This document shows positions 8,282 through 16,012 of a stretch of 64,000 nt of DNA, in pieces. The notes under the pieces were generated by a model. That model did no database searches and had not been told where the DNA came from. It saw nothing but the letters and a program-made list of their open reading frames with translations. Every line of letters starts with the position of its first letter. Position 1 is the first letter of the stretch. Both the position numbers and the translations under genes were made by a program. Source of the stretch: Sphingopyxis sp. YF1 (lineage in GTDB: Bacteria > Pseudomonadota > Alphaproteobacteria > Sphingomonadales > Sphingomonadaceae); assembly GCF_022701295.1 (NCBI RefSeq), contig NZ_CP033204.1, forward strand, positions 2,232,001 through 2,296,000, read 5' to 3'.

Positions 8282-9216
8282 GCGCCAAGGGCAATCCCTT
8301 CAAGGCGCCGAAAGCGCCGGCCGCCAGGGCCGCGGCGGCGACCGACGCCAAGGCGTCGTTGCTGCTGCGCAAGGCCGAGGACGGCTATGCCTTTCCGCTG
8401 CTCGAGACGGTCGCCAACCAGTTTGCGCGCAGCCTGCGCGACCTGATCCGCGCGCTCGGCGCACCGACCGTTCAGGTCGAACGCGCCGACGCCGAGCAGA
8501 TGCGCTTCGCCGACTGGTGCAGCGCGTCGGCCCCTGCGATCTTCTGGCGCTATCACGCCCAGCCGCTCAAGGGTCCCGTCCTGCTTGCCGGTTCGCGCGC
8601 GCTGCTTCTCCAGCTCGTCGACATCTTCTACGGCGGCAAGGGCCAGCTCGCGAGCGAGCGCGAGGAACTGACCGACGCCGAGGAGCGCTTCGCCGCCCGA
8701 CTCGGCGGCGACATGGGGCTGCAGCTCGCCGCGGCGTGGGGCGACAGGATCGGCCTCGCGCCCGAACTCGACTGCGTGACCAGCGATCCCGCCAAGCTTG
8801 CTGCAGTGCGCGCCGACGACGACCTGCTCGTCCAGCGCTTCACGCTGCGCGGCGGCGTGCTCGACGGCCGGACGATCGCCTGCGCCTATCCGGTCGCGGC
8901 GCTGCGCGGCATCGCCGACGTCGAACCCGCCGCCGACGCGCGCGAAACGCCGCCGGTCGACGCCGCCTGGAACGCGACGCTGAACGGCGCGCTCAAGGGC
9001 GTGCGCCTTCCGGTGCGCTCGGTTCTCGCCCGTCCCGAAATTTCTTTGGTCAAACTGCTCGGTTTGGAGGTCGGTGATATCATTCCGTTAACCATTCCGC
9101 GCAATGTTCCGATAACCGTAGCCGGTCGCAATTTCGCGGTCGGTTCCATCGGCGAAGCCAACGGCAACGCCGCCATCATGATCGAAGCGATCGAAAAAGG
9201 ACCGGACCATGAGTGA
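8278..9216 (+). CDS. fliM: Flagellar motor switch protein FliM, lacking the usual CheY-binding N-terminus
   Basis: FliM is the C-ring protein that links FliG to FliN. The 312-residue product has the FliM middle domain (IFWRYHAQPLKGPVLLAGSRALLLQLVDIFYGG in pieces) and a C-terminal SpoA domain (SLVKLLGLEVGDIIPLTIPR). Most FliM proteins begin with an LSQxEIDxLL-like segment that binds CheY-P. Here the N-terminus is an Ala/Lys-rich stretch followed by SLLLRKAEDGYAFPLLE, and no EIDxLL motif is present. The GTG start at 8278 overlaps fliL, and the frame upstream gives no such motif either. Codons 254-281 are unusually AT-rich for this genome. Confidence 0.92.
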   Translation: MSAKGNPFKAPKAPAARAAAATDAKASLLLRKAEDGYAFPLLETVANQFARSLRDLIRALGAPTVQVERADAEQMRFADWCSASAPAIFWRYHAQPLKGPVLLAGSRALLLQLVDIFYGGKGQLASEREELTDAEERFAARLGGDMGLQLAAAWGDRIGLAPELDCVTSDPAKLAAVRADDDLLVQRFTLRGGVLDGRTIACAYPVAALRGIADVEPAADARETPPVDAAWNATLNGALKGVRLPVRSVLARPEISLVKLLGLEVGDIIPLTIPRNVPITVAGRNFAVGSIGEANGNAAIMIEAIEKGPDHE

Positions 9217-9538
9217 CATCGGCGAAGCCCCTGCCCGCGATCGCCGCGGCAACAAGGACATCGCGTCCGCGCCCAATTTCGACCTGCTCGCGGGCGTGTC
9301 GCTGCGCGTGTCGGTCGAGGTCGGCTCGACCTCGATGACGCTCGCCGAGCTCCTCTCGATGAGCGAAGGCAGCGTCGTCGAACTCGATCGCGCCGCCAAC
9401 GACCTGCTCGACATCTATGCCAATGGCACGCTGATCGCGCGCGGCGAGATCGTCAACGTCGACGGGCGCTACGGCATCCAGGTCGCCGAGGTCGTCGCCG
9501 CCGACCGCGGGCTCGCCGGTTTCGACCGGAGGGCCTGA
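9209..9538 (+). CDS. fliN: Flagellar motor switch protein FliN
   Basis: FliN forms the base of the C ring and docks FliH-FliI. The 109-residue product is essentially one SpoA domain (LRVSVEVGSTSMTLAELL, then DIYANGTLIARGEIV), preceded by a short charged N-terminus. It overlaps fliM by 8 bases, and its stop overlaps the fliO start (TGATG). Confidence 0.95.
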   Translation: MSDIGEAPARDRRGNKDIASAPNFDLLAGVSLRVSVEVGSTSMTLAELLSMSEGSVVELDRAANDLLDIYANGTLIARGEIVNVDGRYGIQVAEVVAADRGLAGFDRRA

Positions 9539-9822
9539 TGTTCGAATATATCCTGCGCCTGCTGATCCTGCTGCCGCTCGTCGGCGGCATGGCGTGGGGC
9601 AGCCTCTGGCTGTGGAAAAAGGTCCAGATGGGCACGCTGCAGCTGCCCGGACAGGGCGCGAAGCGCGCGCGCGCGATCGAGATGATCGACATGCTGCCGC
9701 TCGGTCCCGGGAGCAAGCTCACCGTCGTCGAATTCGCCGGCCAGCGCATCTTGCTGGCGGTGTCGCGGAGCGGCATCACCCGCCTCGCAGACAACAGCCA
9801 GGGCGACTTCCATGTCGACTAG
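9538..9822 (+). CDS. fliO: Flagellar biosynthesis protein FliO
   Basis: FliO is a small membrane protein that helps assemble the FliP ring of the export gate. The 94-residue product has one N-terminal membrane helix (residues 4-26, YILRLLILLPLVGGMAWGS) and a short cytoplasmic domain containing EMIDMLPLGPGSKLTVVEF, similar to other FliO proteins. It sits between fliN and fliP and overlaps fliP by 11 bases. Confidence 0.85.
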   Translation: MFEYILRLLILLPLVGGMAWGSLWLWKKVQMGTLQLPGQGAKRARAIEMIDMLPLGPGSKLTVVEFAGQRILLAVSRSGITRLADNSQGDFHVD

Positions 9823-10576
9823 CCGCTGGCTTCGTCCCGTCGCGCTCGGCGCGGGCCTCGCGCTGCTCGTTGCGGCGCCTTCGGCCTATGCCCAGACCGC
9901 CGACGGCCTCAGCCGCGCGGTGAACGAGATCGGCGGCGACGGCCGCCCCTTGAGCCTCTCGCTCCAGATCCTCGTCCTGATGAGCCTGCTGACGGTGCTG
10001 CCGTCGCTGCTCCTCATGATGACCAGCTTCACGCGGATCATTATCGTCCTGTCGATCCTGCGCCACGCGCTCGGGCTGCAACAGACCCCGCCCAACCAGG
10101 TTCTCGTCGGTCTCAGCCTCTTCCTCTCGCTGTTCGTGATGCAGCCGGTGATCAGCGAAGTGAACCGCGTCGCGATCGCCCCCTATGGCCAGGAACAGAT
10201 CGATATCGGCACCGCCGTGGTGCGTTCGGGCGACGCGCTGCACGGCTTCATGCTGACCCAGACGCGCAAGTCCGACCTGATGATGTTCGCCAAGATCGCC
10301 AAGGCGCCCAGCTACGCGAGCCCGAAGGACGTACCCTTCTCGATCCTGCTCCCCGCCTTCGTCACCAGCGAACTCAAGACCGCCTTCCAGATCGGCTTCC
10401 TGATCTTCCTGCCCTTCCTGATCATCGACCTGATCGTCGCGTCGGCGCTGATGTCGCTCGGCATGATGATGCTGTCGCCGACGATCATCTCGATGCCCTT
10501 CAAGCTGCTGCTCTTCGTCCTCGTCGACGGCTGGGCGCTGACGATGGGCTCGCTCGCCTCCTCCTTCGGGACGTAG
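9812..10576 (+). CDS. fliP: Flagellar export gate protein FliP
   Basis: FliP is the core subunit of the FliPQR export gate. The 254-residue protein has an N-terminal cleavable signal (about 1-27, ending PSAYAQ). The family motif region LLMMTSFTRIIIVLSILRHALG follows, then QTPPNQVLVGLSLFLS and a C-terminal pair of membrane helices (KLLLFVLVDGWALTMGSL). It overlaps fliO by 11 bases and lies 4 bases before fliQ. Confidence 0.97.
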   Translation: MSTSRWLRPVALGAGLALLVAAPSAYAQTADGLSRAVNEIGGDGRPLSLSLQILVLMSLLTVLPSLLLMMTSFTRIIIVLSILRHALGLQQTPPNQVLVGLSLFLSLFVMQPVISEVNRVAIAPYGQEQIDIGTAVVRSGDALHGFMLTQTRKSDLMMFAKIAKAPSYASPKDVPFSILLPAFVTSELKTAFQIGFLIFLPFLIIDLIVASALMSLGMMMLSPTIISMPFKLLLFVLVDGWALTMGSLASSFGT

Positions 10577-10580
10577 CGGC

Positions 10581-10850
10581 ATGGAAGCCGACTATTTCAT
10601 CGGAGTCGCGCAGCAGTCGCTGTGGATCCTCGCGCTCGCGACCGCCCCGCTGCTGATCCCCGTGCTCGTCGTCGGGGTGCTGCTGGGCATGGTCCAGGCG
10701 GCGACCTCGATCAACGAACAGACGCTGACCTTCGTGCCCAAGCTGATCGTCGCCGCGATCTGCCTCGCGATTTTCGGCGGCAGCATTCTCGTCCTGCTCA
10801 CCGACTTCACGCGCGAACTCTTCGCCCAGATTCCGACGCTCGTCCGATAA
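10581..10850 (+). CDS. fliQ: Flagellar export gate protein FliQ
   Basis: FliQ has 89 residues and two transmembrane helices (about 12-36 and 50-75), with the conserved ATSINEQTLTFVPKLI segment between them. In the gate, FliQ subunits wrap around the FliP-FliR helix. Size, motif and position between fliP and fliR make the call firm. Confidence 0.96.
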   Translation: MEADYFIGVAQQSLWILALATAPLLIPVLVVGVLLGMVQAATSINEQTLTFVPKLIVAAICLAIFGGSILVLLTDFTRELFAQIPTLVR

Positions 10851-10856
10851 GCCGGC

Positions 10857-11636
10857 ATGAACCCCGCCGACATCCCGAATGTGGAAGCGATGCTCCAGCT
10901 GTGGATGCTCGGCATGATCCGCCCGGGCGCGGCCTTCCTCGCGGCCCCGGTATTCGGCGCGACCAATGTGCCGATCCAGCTCCGTCTCGTGATGGCGCTC
11001 GCCGTCGGCGTTCCCGCGGTCGCGGCCTCGGGCATGACGCTGCCCGCCGACGGGCTCGTCTCCTTCCCCGGCTTCATCCTGATCACCGGCGAGGTCGTGA
11101 TCGGCCTCGCGATGGGCTTCGTGCTCCAGATGGGGCTCGCCGCGGCGCTGCTCGGCGGCGAGGCGATCAGCAATGCGATGGGGCTCGGCTTCGCGTCGAT
11201 GGTCGATCCGCTGAGCGGCACCGCCAGCTCGGCGATCGGCCAGTTTCTCTCGATGCTCGCGACCGCGATCTTCCTCGCCGCCGACGGCCACCTCGTGCTG
11301 ATCTCGATCATCGTCGACAGCTATGACGCGCTGCCCCCCGGCGGCGCCTTTCCCTCGTGGGATGCGATCGGCGGGATCATCCGCTTCGGCAGCCTGATGT
11401 TCGCCGCCGGACTGACGATCGCGCTGCCCGTGGGTTTCGTGCTCATCCTCGTCCAGATCATCATGGGCGTGATCGGCCGCTCGGCGCCGGCGCTCAACCT
11501 GTTCGCGGTCGGCATTCCGGCCACCCTGCTCGCGGGCGTCATCCTGCTCGGCGTCGCGACGCCGGTGATGGCCGAAGCGCTGGCCCAGATCCTCTCCGAC
11601 GCGCTCGATGCGGCGCGCATGGTCGCGGCGGGCTGA
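10857..11636 (+). CDS. fliR: Flagellar export gate protein FliR
   Basis: FliR is the single-copy gate subunit that closes the FliP helix and recruits FlhB. The 259-residue product is a multi-helix membrane protein starting MNPADIPNVEAM. It has the conserved RPGAAFLAAPVFG segment and the GEAISNAMGLGFASMVDP motif near residue 100. It is 6 bases after fliQ and 3 bases before flhB. Confidence 0.95.
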   Translation: MNPADIPNVEAMLQLWMLGMIRPGAAFLAAPVFGATNVPIQLRLVMALAVGVPAVAASGMTLPADGLVSFPGFILITGEVVIGLAMGFVLQMGLAAALLGGEAISNAMGLGFASMVDPLSGTASSAIGQFLSMLATAIFLAADGHLVLISIIVDSYDALPPGGAFPSWDAIGGIIRFGSLMFAAGLTIALPVGFVLILVQIIMGVIGRSAPALNLFAVGIPATLLAGVILLGVATPVMAEALAQILSDALDAARMVAAG

Positions 11637-11639
11637 TCG

Positions 11640-12779
11640 ATGGCCGGGCAGACCGAAAAGGACCAGAAGACCGAACTTCCGACGCCCAAGAAACTCGCCG
11701 ATTCGGCGCGCGAGGGCGATGTGCTGATGTCGCGCGAACTCGCAACCGCGCTGATGATGCTCGTCGCCGCGGGCTGGCTGCTCGCCGCGGGCGGCTGGTT
11801 CGTGCGCTCGGCGGGCGAGGTCGTGACGCGCGGACTGACGATCGACCATGGCGACATCGCGAATTTCGCCCCGGCCGAAGCGTTGCTGCGTGTCGGCTTC
11901 TATGTCGTTCTGCCGCTCGCCAGCCTGTTCGCCGCGGCGCTGCTCGCCGCCGTCGCCGGTCCCGCGCTGCTCGGTTCGATGGGCTGGCGCGGCAAGGCGC
12001 TCGCCTTCAAGGGCAACCGCATGAACCCGATGAGCGGGCTCAAGCGCATGTTCGGCGCGCAGGGCGCGACCGAACTGGGCAAAGCGCTGGCGAAAGTGCT
12101 GCTGCTCGGCACGATCGGCTATTGGCTCGTCGCAAAGAATCTGCCCGCGATCGTTCAGATGGCCGCGAGCGACCTCAACGGTGCGATCGGCCTCGCCGGC
12201 CAGGCGGTCGGCCAGGCGGTGATGACGATGGCCGGCGGGCTGGTCGTGATCGCGCTGATCGACGTGCCCGTGCAATGGATGCAGCGGCGCAAGCGGCTGA
12301 TGATGAGCAAGCAGGAAGTGAAGGAGGAGATGCGCCAGTCCGACGGCGCCCCCGAACTCAAGCAGGCACAGCGCCAGCGCGCGCACGAAATCCTGAGCGG
12401 TTCGGCGCGCAAGGCGGTGTCCGACGCCACGGTGATCCTCACCAACCCGACCCATTTTTCGGTCGCGCTGCGCTATCGCCCCGGGGTCGATGCCGCGCCC
12501 GTCGTCGTGGCGCGCGGGCGCGGCGACGTCGCACTCGCGATCCGCGACCTCGCGCGCACCGCCAACGTCCCGATGCTCGAATATCCGCAGCTCTGCCGCG
12601 CCATCTATTTCACCGCACGCGCCGGGCGGACGATCCCCGAGGAATTGTTCGTCGCGGTCGCGACGATCCTCGCCTTCGTCTTCCGCCTCGAACGCGCGGT
12701 CGCCGACGGGCTCGCGCAGCCCGCGGTCGATGTGCCCGCCTCGCACCGCTTCGACCCCGAGGGGCGAAAACAGGCTTAA
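11640..12779 (+). CDS. flhB: Flagellar export switch protein FlhB
   Basis: FlhB controls substrate specificity of the export gate through self-cleavage at NPTH. The motif is intact here at residues 269-272 (ILTNPTHFSVALRY). The 379-residue protein starts with the family motif KTELPTPKKLADSAREGDV, has four membrane helices, then the soluble FlhB-C domain. It ends the long fliE-flhB operon. Its TAA stop lies inside the -35 element of the promoter for fliD. Confidence 0.97.
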   Translation: MAGQTEKDQKTELPTPKKLADSAREGDVLMSRELATALMMLVAAGWLLAAGGWFVRSAGEVVTRGLTIDHGDIANFAPAEALLRVGFYVVLPLASLFAAALLAAVAGPALLGSMGWRGKALAFKGNRMNPMSGLKRMFGAQGATELGKALAKVLLLGTIGYWLVAKNLPAIVQMAASDLNGAIGLAGQAVGQAVMTMAGGLVVIALIDVPVQWMQRRKRLMMSKQEVKEEMRQSDGAPELKQAQRQRAHEILSGSARKAVSDATVILTNPTHFSVALRYRPGVDAAPVVVARGRGDVALAIRDLARTANVPMLEYPQLCRAIYFTARAGRTIPEELFVAVATILAFVFRLERAVADGLAQPAVDVPASHRFDPEGRKQA

Positions 12780-12802
12780 TCGCCGCCGCGCCGCGCCGTT
12801 AA
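12776..12802 (+). promoter_or_regulatory. Sigma-28 promoter of fliD
   Basis: TTAA (12776-12779), 15 bases, then GCCGTTAA (12795-12802) repeats the fliC promoter on the plus strand. The TTAA overlaps the flhB stop codon. The -10 box ends only 6 bases before the fliD ATG, so the predicted start of transcription coincides with the start codon. Confidence 0.75.
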
Positions 12803-12808
12803 CAGACC

Positions 12809-14185
12809 ATGGTCAGTTCAATCTCCAACAGCCTCGGCTTCGGATCGGGCGTCGACGTCGCGCAATTGGTCGCAGACCTGTCGGCCGCGTCGCGCGCACC
12901 GAAGGTCGAGCGCGTCGCCCAGCTCGCCAAGCAGAACCAGGCGCGGATCAGCGCGCTCGGACAGGCGCGATCGGACCTCGTCGGTTTTGCCGACTCGCTC
13001 GAACAGATGATATCCGACGGGACGCTGCGCAGCACCCCGACGGTTTCGGACGACAGCGTGCTCGGCGCGACCGCGCGCGCCGGAATGACCGCCGACAGCT
13101 TCTCGGCGACGGTCGAGGTGACCCAGCTCGCGCGCGCGCAGACGGTGTTTTCGGGTATCGTCGCCGACAAGGCCGCCGCGATCGGCACCGGGACGATGAC
13201 GCTGACCGTCGGCGGGGTCGCCAAGACGATCTCGATCGGCAGCACCAACAACAGCCTCGACGGCCTCGCCAATGCGATCAACGCGAGCGGCGCGGGCGTC
13301 ACCGCGTCGATCATCGCCGACGAGGGCGGGCATCGCATGATCGTCAAGGGTCCGACGGGCGAAGCGAACGGCTTCACGCTGACCGCCGACGCGGGCGCCG
13401 ATCCCGGCCTCACCGCACTTTCCTATGGTTCGGGCGGCGGCATGACGCTGGGCCAGTCGGCGACGAACGCCCGGTTCATGATCGACGGCATCGCCTTCAG
13501 CCGCGCGACCAACATCGTCGACGACGTCGTCCCCGGCATGTCGCTGACGCTCAAGAAGGCCGCTCCCGGCCAGCCGGTCGACATCGGCGCGAGCCGCCCG
13601 CTCGACATGATCAAGCAGACCGTCGGCGATTTCGTCGCGGTGTACAACCAGCTCAAGACCAGCATTACCGCAGCGACCAAGCTGTCGGGGGCGACCACGG
13701 GGCTGCGCGAACTCGAGCGCGAGCTCAACAATCTCATGAGCAAGGTGCTCACCAGCCACGGCAGCATCAACAAGCTGACCGACATCGGCATCGCGACCAC
13801 CAAGGAAGGGACGCTGGCGCTCGACACGGCAAAGCTCGACAAGATACTGGCGGCCGATGCCGGCGCGGTCGAAGCGATCTTCAACCCGCGCCGCGATGCG
13901 ACGCATAACCAGACGAGCGACCCCGGCATCGCCTTTGCGCTCGATGCGATCCGCGACAAGGCGATCGCGACCGACGGGGTGATCGACCGCGTCTCGAAAT
14001 CGCTCGCCGACAAGGCCGAAACGCTGACCGAGCAGCTCGAGGCGATCGAATTGCGCGAAAGCGCCTACAAGGCGCGGCTCGAAAAGCAGTTCGGCGGTCT
14101 CGACGCCAAGCTGGCGGCGTTCAAGGCGACCCAATCCTATCTCGAGCAACAGATCGAGATCTGGAACAATCAGTATAAGAGCTGA
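12809..14185 (+). CDS. fliD: Flagellar filament cap protein FliD
   Basis: FliD forms the cap that folds flagellin at the filament tip. The 458-residue product has the FliD N-terminal signature (SSISNSLGFGSGVDVAQLVADL), the central domain, and the C-terminal coiled coil near 370-450 ending LEQQIEIWNNQYKS. The N-terminus aligns with the family exactly at the ATG at 12809, and there is no ribosome site before it. It is followed by fliS after 11 bases. Confidence 0.95.
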   Translation: MVSSISNSLGFGSGVDVAQLVADLSAASRAPKVERVAQLAKQNQARISALGQARSDLVGFADSLEQMISDGTLRSTPTVSDDSVLGATARAGMTADSFSATVEVTQLARAQTVFSGIVADKAAAIGTGTMTLTVGGVAKTISIGSTNNSLDGLANAINASGAGVTASIIADEGGHRMIVKGPTGEANGFTLTADAGADPGLTALSYGSGGGMTLGQSATNARFMIDGIAFSRATNIVDDVVPGMSLTLKKAAPGQPVDIGASRPLDMIKQTVGDFVAVYNQLKTSITAATKLSGATTGLRELERELNNLMSKVLTSHGSINKLTDIGIATTKEGTLALDTAKLDKILAADAGAVEAIFNPRRDATHNQTSDPGIAFALDAIRDKAIATDGVIDRVSKSLADKAETLTEQLEAIELRESAYKARLEKQFGGLDAKLAAFKATQSYLEQQIEIWNNQYKS

Positions 14186-14196
14186 GGGCGACGATC

Positions 14197-14586
14197 GTGG
14201 CAGCCACCGCTTCGACCGTCCGGGCGACGGGTCATTATCGCCGCATGCAGGCGGAAAGCCGCGCCGCCGGCGCGGACCCGGTCGAACTCGTCACCATGCT
14301 CTACGACGAGCTCGAGGTCGCCGTCGGCGTGCTCGGTGCGATGGTCCGGCAGGGGCAGCCGATCTCGGCCACCGAACCCGCGCATCGCGCGCGCGCGATC
14401 CTGATCGGGCTCGACGCGGGACTGGACCATGAGGCAGGCGGCGACGTCGCCGCCGCGCTGTCGCGCGTCTATGCCAGCATGCGGCGCAAGCTCGACAAGA
14501 CGGTCGCGGCGAACGATGCCGACGGGCTGGCCGAACTGCTCGACGGGATCCAGACGGTCAGCGGCGCCTGGCGGCAATTGCGCTAG
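14197..14586 (+). CDS. fliS: Flagellin export chaperone FliS
   Basis: FliS binds the flagellin C-terminus in the cytoplasm and prevents premature polymerisation. The 129-residue helical product contains the family pattern GADPVELVTMLYDELEVAVG near the N-terminus and AALSRVYASMRRKLDKTV later. The start is a GTG at 14197. It follows fliD, the usual partner order. Confidence 0.87.
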   Translation: MAATASTVRATGHYRRMQAESRAAGADPVELVTMLYDELEVAVGVLGAMVRQGQPISATEPAHRARAILIGLDAGLDHEAGGDVAAALSRVYASMRRKLDKTVAANDADGLAELLDGIQTVSGAWRQLR

Positions 14587-14669
14587 GACCGACCCTCGGG
14601 GCCGGCCGCTGGTGCGCCCTTGCGCGGCACTATCGTAAACATCGGGAAAATCATCGGCGCAAACGGGTA

Positions 14670-14741
14670 CGGCACCGGCTCGCTCCCCTGCCCCGCGACC
14701 AAGGTGGGGACTGGTATGGGGTGGGAAGCGAACCGGTGCCG
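14670..14741. repeat. Large inverted repeat between convergent fliS and the activator gene
   Basis: Arms at 14670-14684 (CGGCACCGGCTCGCT) and 14727-14741 match in 14 of 15 positions, the mismatch being a G-U pair in RNA. The 42-base interior itself has C-rich and G-rich runs that could pair further. It fills much of the 185-base gap between fliS and the convergent regulator gene. There is no T-tract on either side, so it is not a standard intrinsic terminator. It could be a bidirectional termination or RNA-stability element, or part of a small RNA. Confidence 0.5.
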
Positions 14742-14771
14742 ATTCAGCGGCACTGAGACGGGTGGGGACGC

Positions 14772-15836
14772 TCAGGCTGCCTGTTGCTGAACTCCATATT
14801 TGCGCATCTTTTCGATCAGCGTCGTGCGCTTGAGCGTCAGGAGGCGTGCGGCCTCCGAAATGATGCCGTCGGCCAGGTCGAGCGCGACGTGGATCTGTTC
14901 GAGCTCGATCGTCTCGATCTCGCGCTTGAGGTCGATCGGGCGACCCGGCGCCGGCGTCTTGCCGAACGGCATGGCGGGCGCGGCGTCGTCGCACTCGATC
15001 GGCATCGCCACCGGCGCCGCGGGCGCGGTCCGCCGCGGCTGGAGCGCGGCCGTGGGGTTGATCAGGATGGCGACATCCTCGATGCCCAGCGTTTCGCCGC
15101 CGTGGAGCACGCTGGCGCGCTCGACGAAGTTGCGTAGCTCGCGGACGTTGCCCGGCCAGTCGTGCTGCATCAGCAGCGCCATCGCGGCATCGTCGTAGCG
15201 GCATTTGGCGTCGGCGGGCATCTTGCGCTGGAAATGACGGATCAGCGCGGGAATATCCTCGACGCGGCTGGCAAGGCTGGGGACCTGAAGCACAACCACG
15301 CCGAGCCGGAAGAACAGGTCTTCGCGGAACTTGCCATCGGCGATCGCGGCGCCGAGATCCTGGTGCGTCGCCGAAATGACGCGCACGTCGATGGGGCGGA
15401 CCTCGCTGCTGCCGACGCGGACGATCGTCCGCTCTTCGAGCACGCGGAGCAGCTTGACCTGCATGTCGAAGCGCATGTCGCCGATTTCGTCGAGAAAGAT
15501 GGTGCCGCCTTCGCTGGCCTCGAAATGGCCGGTGCGGCGGGCATGGGCGCCGGTGAAGCTGCCCTTTTCATGGCCGAAGAGCTCGGATTCGATGAGGTCG
15601 GCCGAAATCGCACCGCAGTTGATCGCCGAAAAGGCCTTGCCCGACCGGGCGCCTTCGTCGTGGATCGCGCGGGCCACCAGTTCCTTGCCGGACCCCGACG
15701 GGCCGCACAGCATGACCGATGCGTTCGAACGGGCGACGCGGCGGATCATCTCGCGCAGTCGGACCGTCGCCGGGCTCTGCCCGATGATCAATGTTTCCAG
15801 CACGGCCTGGTCGCCGTTTCGCCCCACCTCAGTCAT
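14772..15836 (-). CDS. Sigma-54-dependent flagellar activator, FleQ/FlbD-like, without receiver domain
   Basis: The 354-residue protein is an AAA+ enhancer-binding activator. Walker A is GPSGSGKE (45-52), the sigma-54 contact loop is GSFTGA (92-97, usually GAFTGA), and Walker B is GTIFLDEIGD (about 111-120). A Fis-type helix-turn-helix at the C-terminus contains ISEAARLLTLKRTTLIEKM. There is no N-terminal receiver domain; only about 20 residues precede the AAA+ module. The ATG at 15836 has a good ribosome site (GGTGGAG), better than the in-frame GTG at 15848. It is the obvious activator of the four sigma-54 promoters here. Confidence 0.93.
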   Translation of the reverse strand: MTEVGRNGDQAVLETLIIGQSPATVRLREMIRRVARSNASVMLCGPSGSGKELVARAIHDEGARSGKAFSAINCGAISADLIESELFGHEKGSFTGAHARRTGHFEASEGGTIFLDEIGDMRFDMQVKLLRVLEERTIVRVGSSEVRPIDVRVISATHQDLGAAIADGKFREDLFFRLGVVVLQVPSLASRVEDIPALIRHFQRKMPADAKCRYDDAAMALLMQHDWPGNVRELRNFVERASVLHGGETLGIEDVAILINPTAALQPRRTAPAAPVAMPIECDDAAPAMPFGKTPAPGRPIDLKREIETIELEQIHVALDLADGIISEAARLLTLKRTTLIEKMRKYGVQQQAA

Positions 15837-15947
15837 TTCGGTCTCCACCGCGCCCCCCGGCGCTCTCTCGATGGATCAGGAAATTGACGAAATTGGTAAA
15901 CAAGACGCTAACGCATTCGCACTAACCCATTCAAAACAAAGAGTTAT

Positions 15948-16012
15948 TGCCAGATTGGCAGCATTGCCTGCGCAATCACGTCGTTAACGATGACAATGCT
16001 GCCAGATTGGCA
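15948..16012. promoter_or_regulatory. Two identical palindromic sites upstream of the activator gene
   Basis: TGCCAGATTGGCA occurs twice in the same orientation, at 15948-15960 and 16000-16012. Each is a 5+3+5 dyad, and their starts lie 52 bases apart, close to five helical turns. The flanks form a second, larger inverted repeat: GGCAGCATTG at 15957-15966 and CAATGCTGCC at 15994-16003. The pair lies in the 176-base gap between motB and the activator gene. Autoregulation by the adjacent activator, or another dimeric regulator, is the simplest reading. Confidence 0.6.

Noticed and set aside
10500..12746. Long minus-strand open frame opposite fliP to flhB
   Set aside because: His/Asp/Arg-rich shadow composition typical of the antisense of GC-rich genes; the sense genes are unambiguous.
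14670..14741. The convergent-gap hairpin as an intrinsic terminator
   Set aside because: No T-tract on either strand and the loop is too large; recorded as an inverted repeat instead.
15948..15960. TGCCAGATTGGCA as a lux box
   Set aside because: Lux-type boxes are 18-20 bases with an even centre; this 13-base dyad has a 3-base centre and lacks the outer CT/AG contacts.
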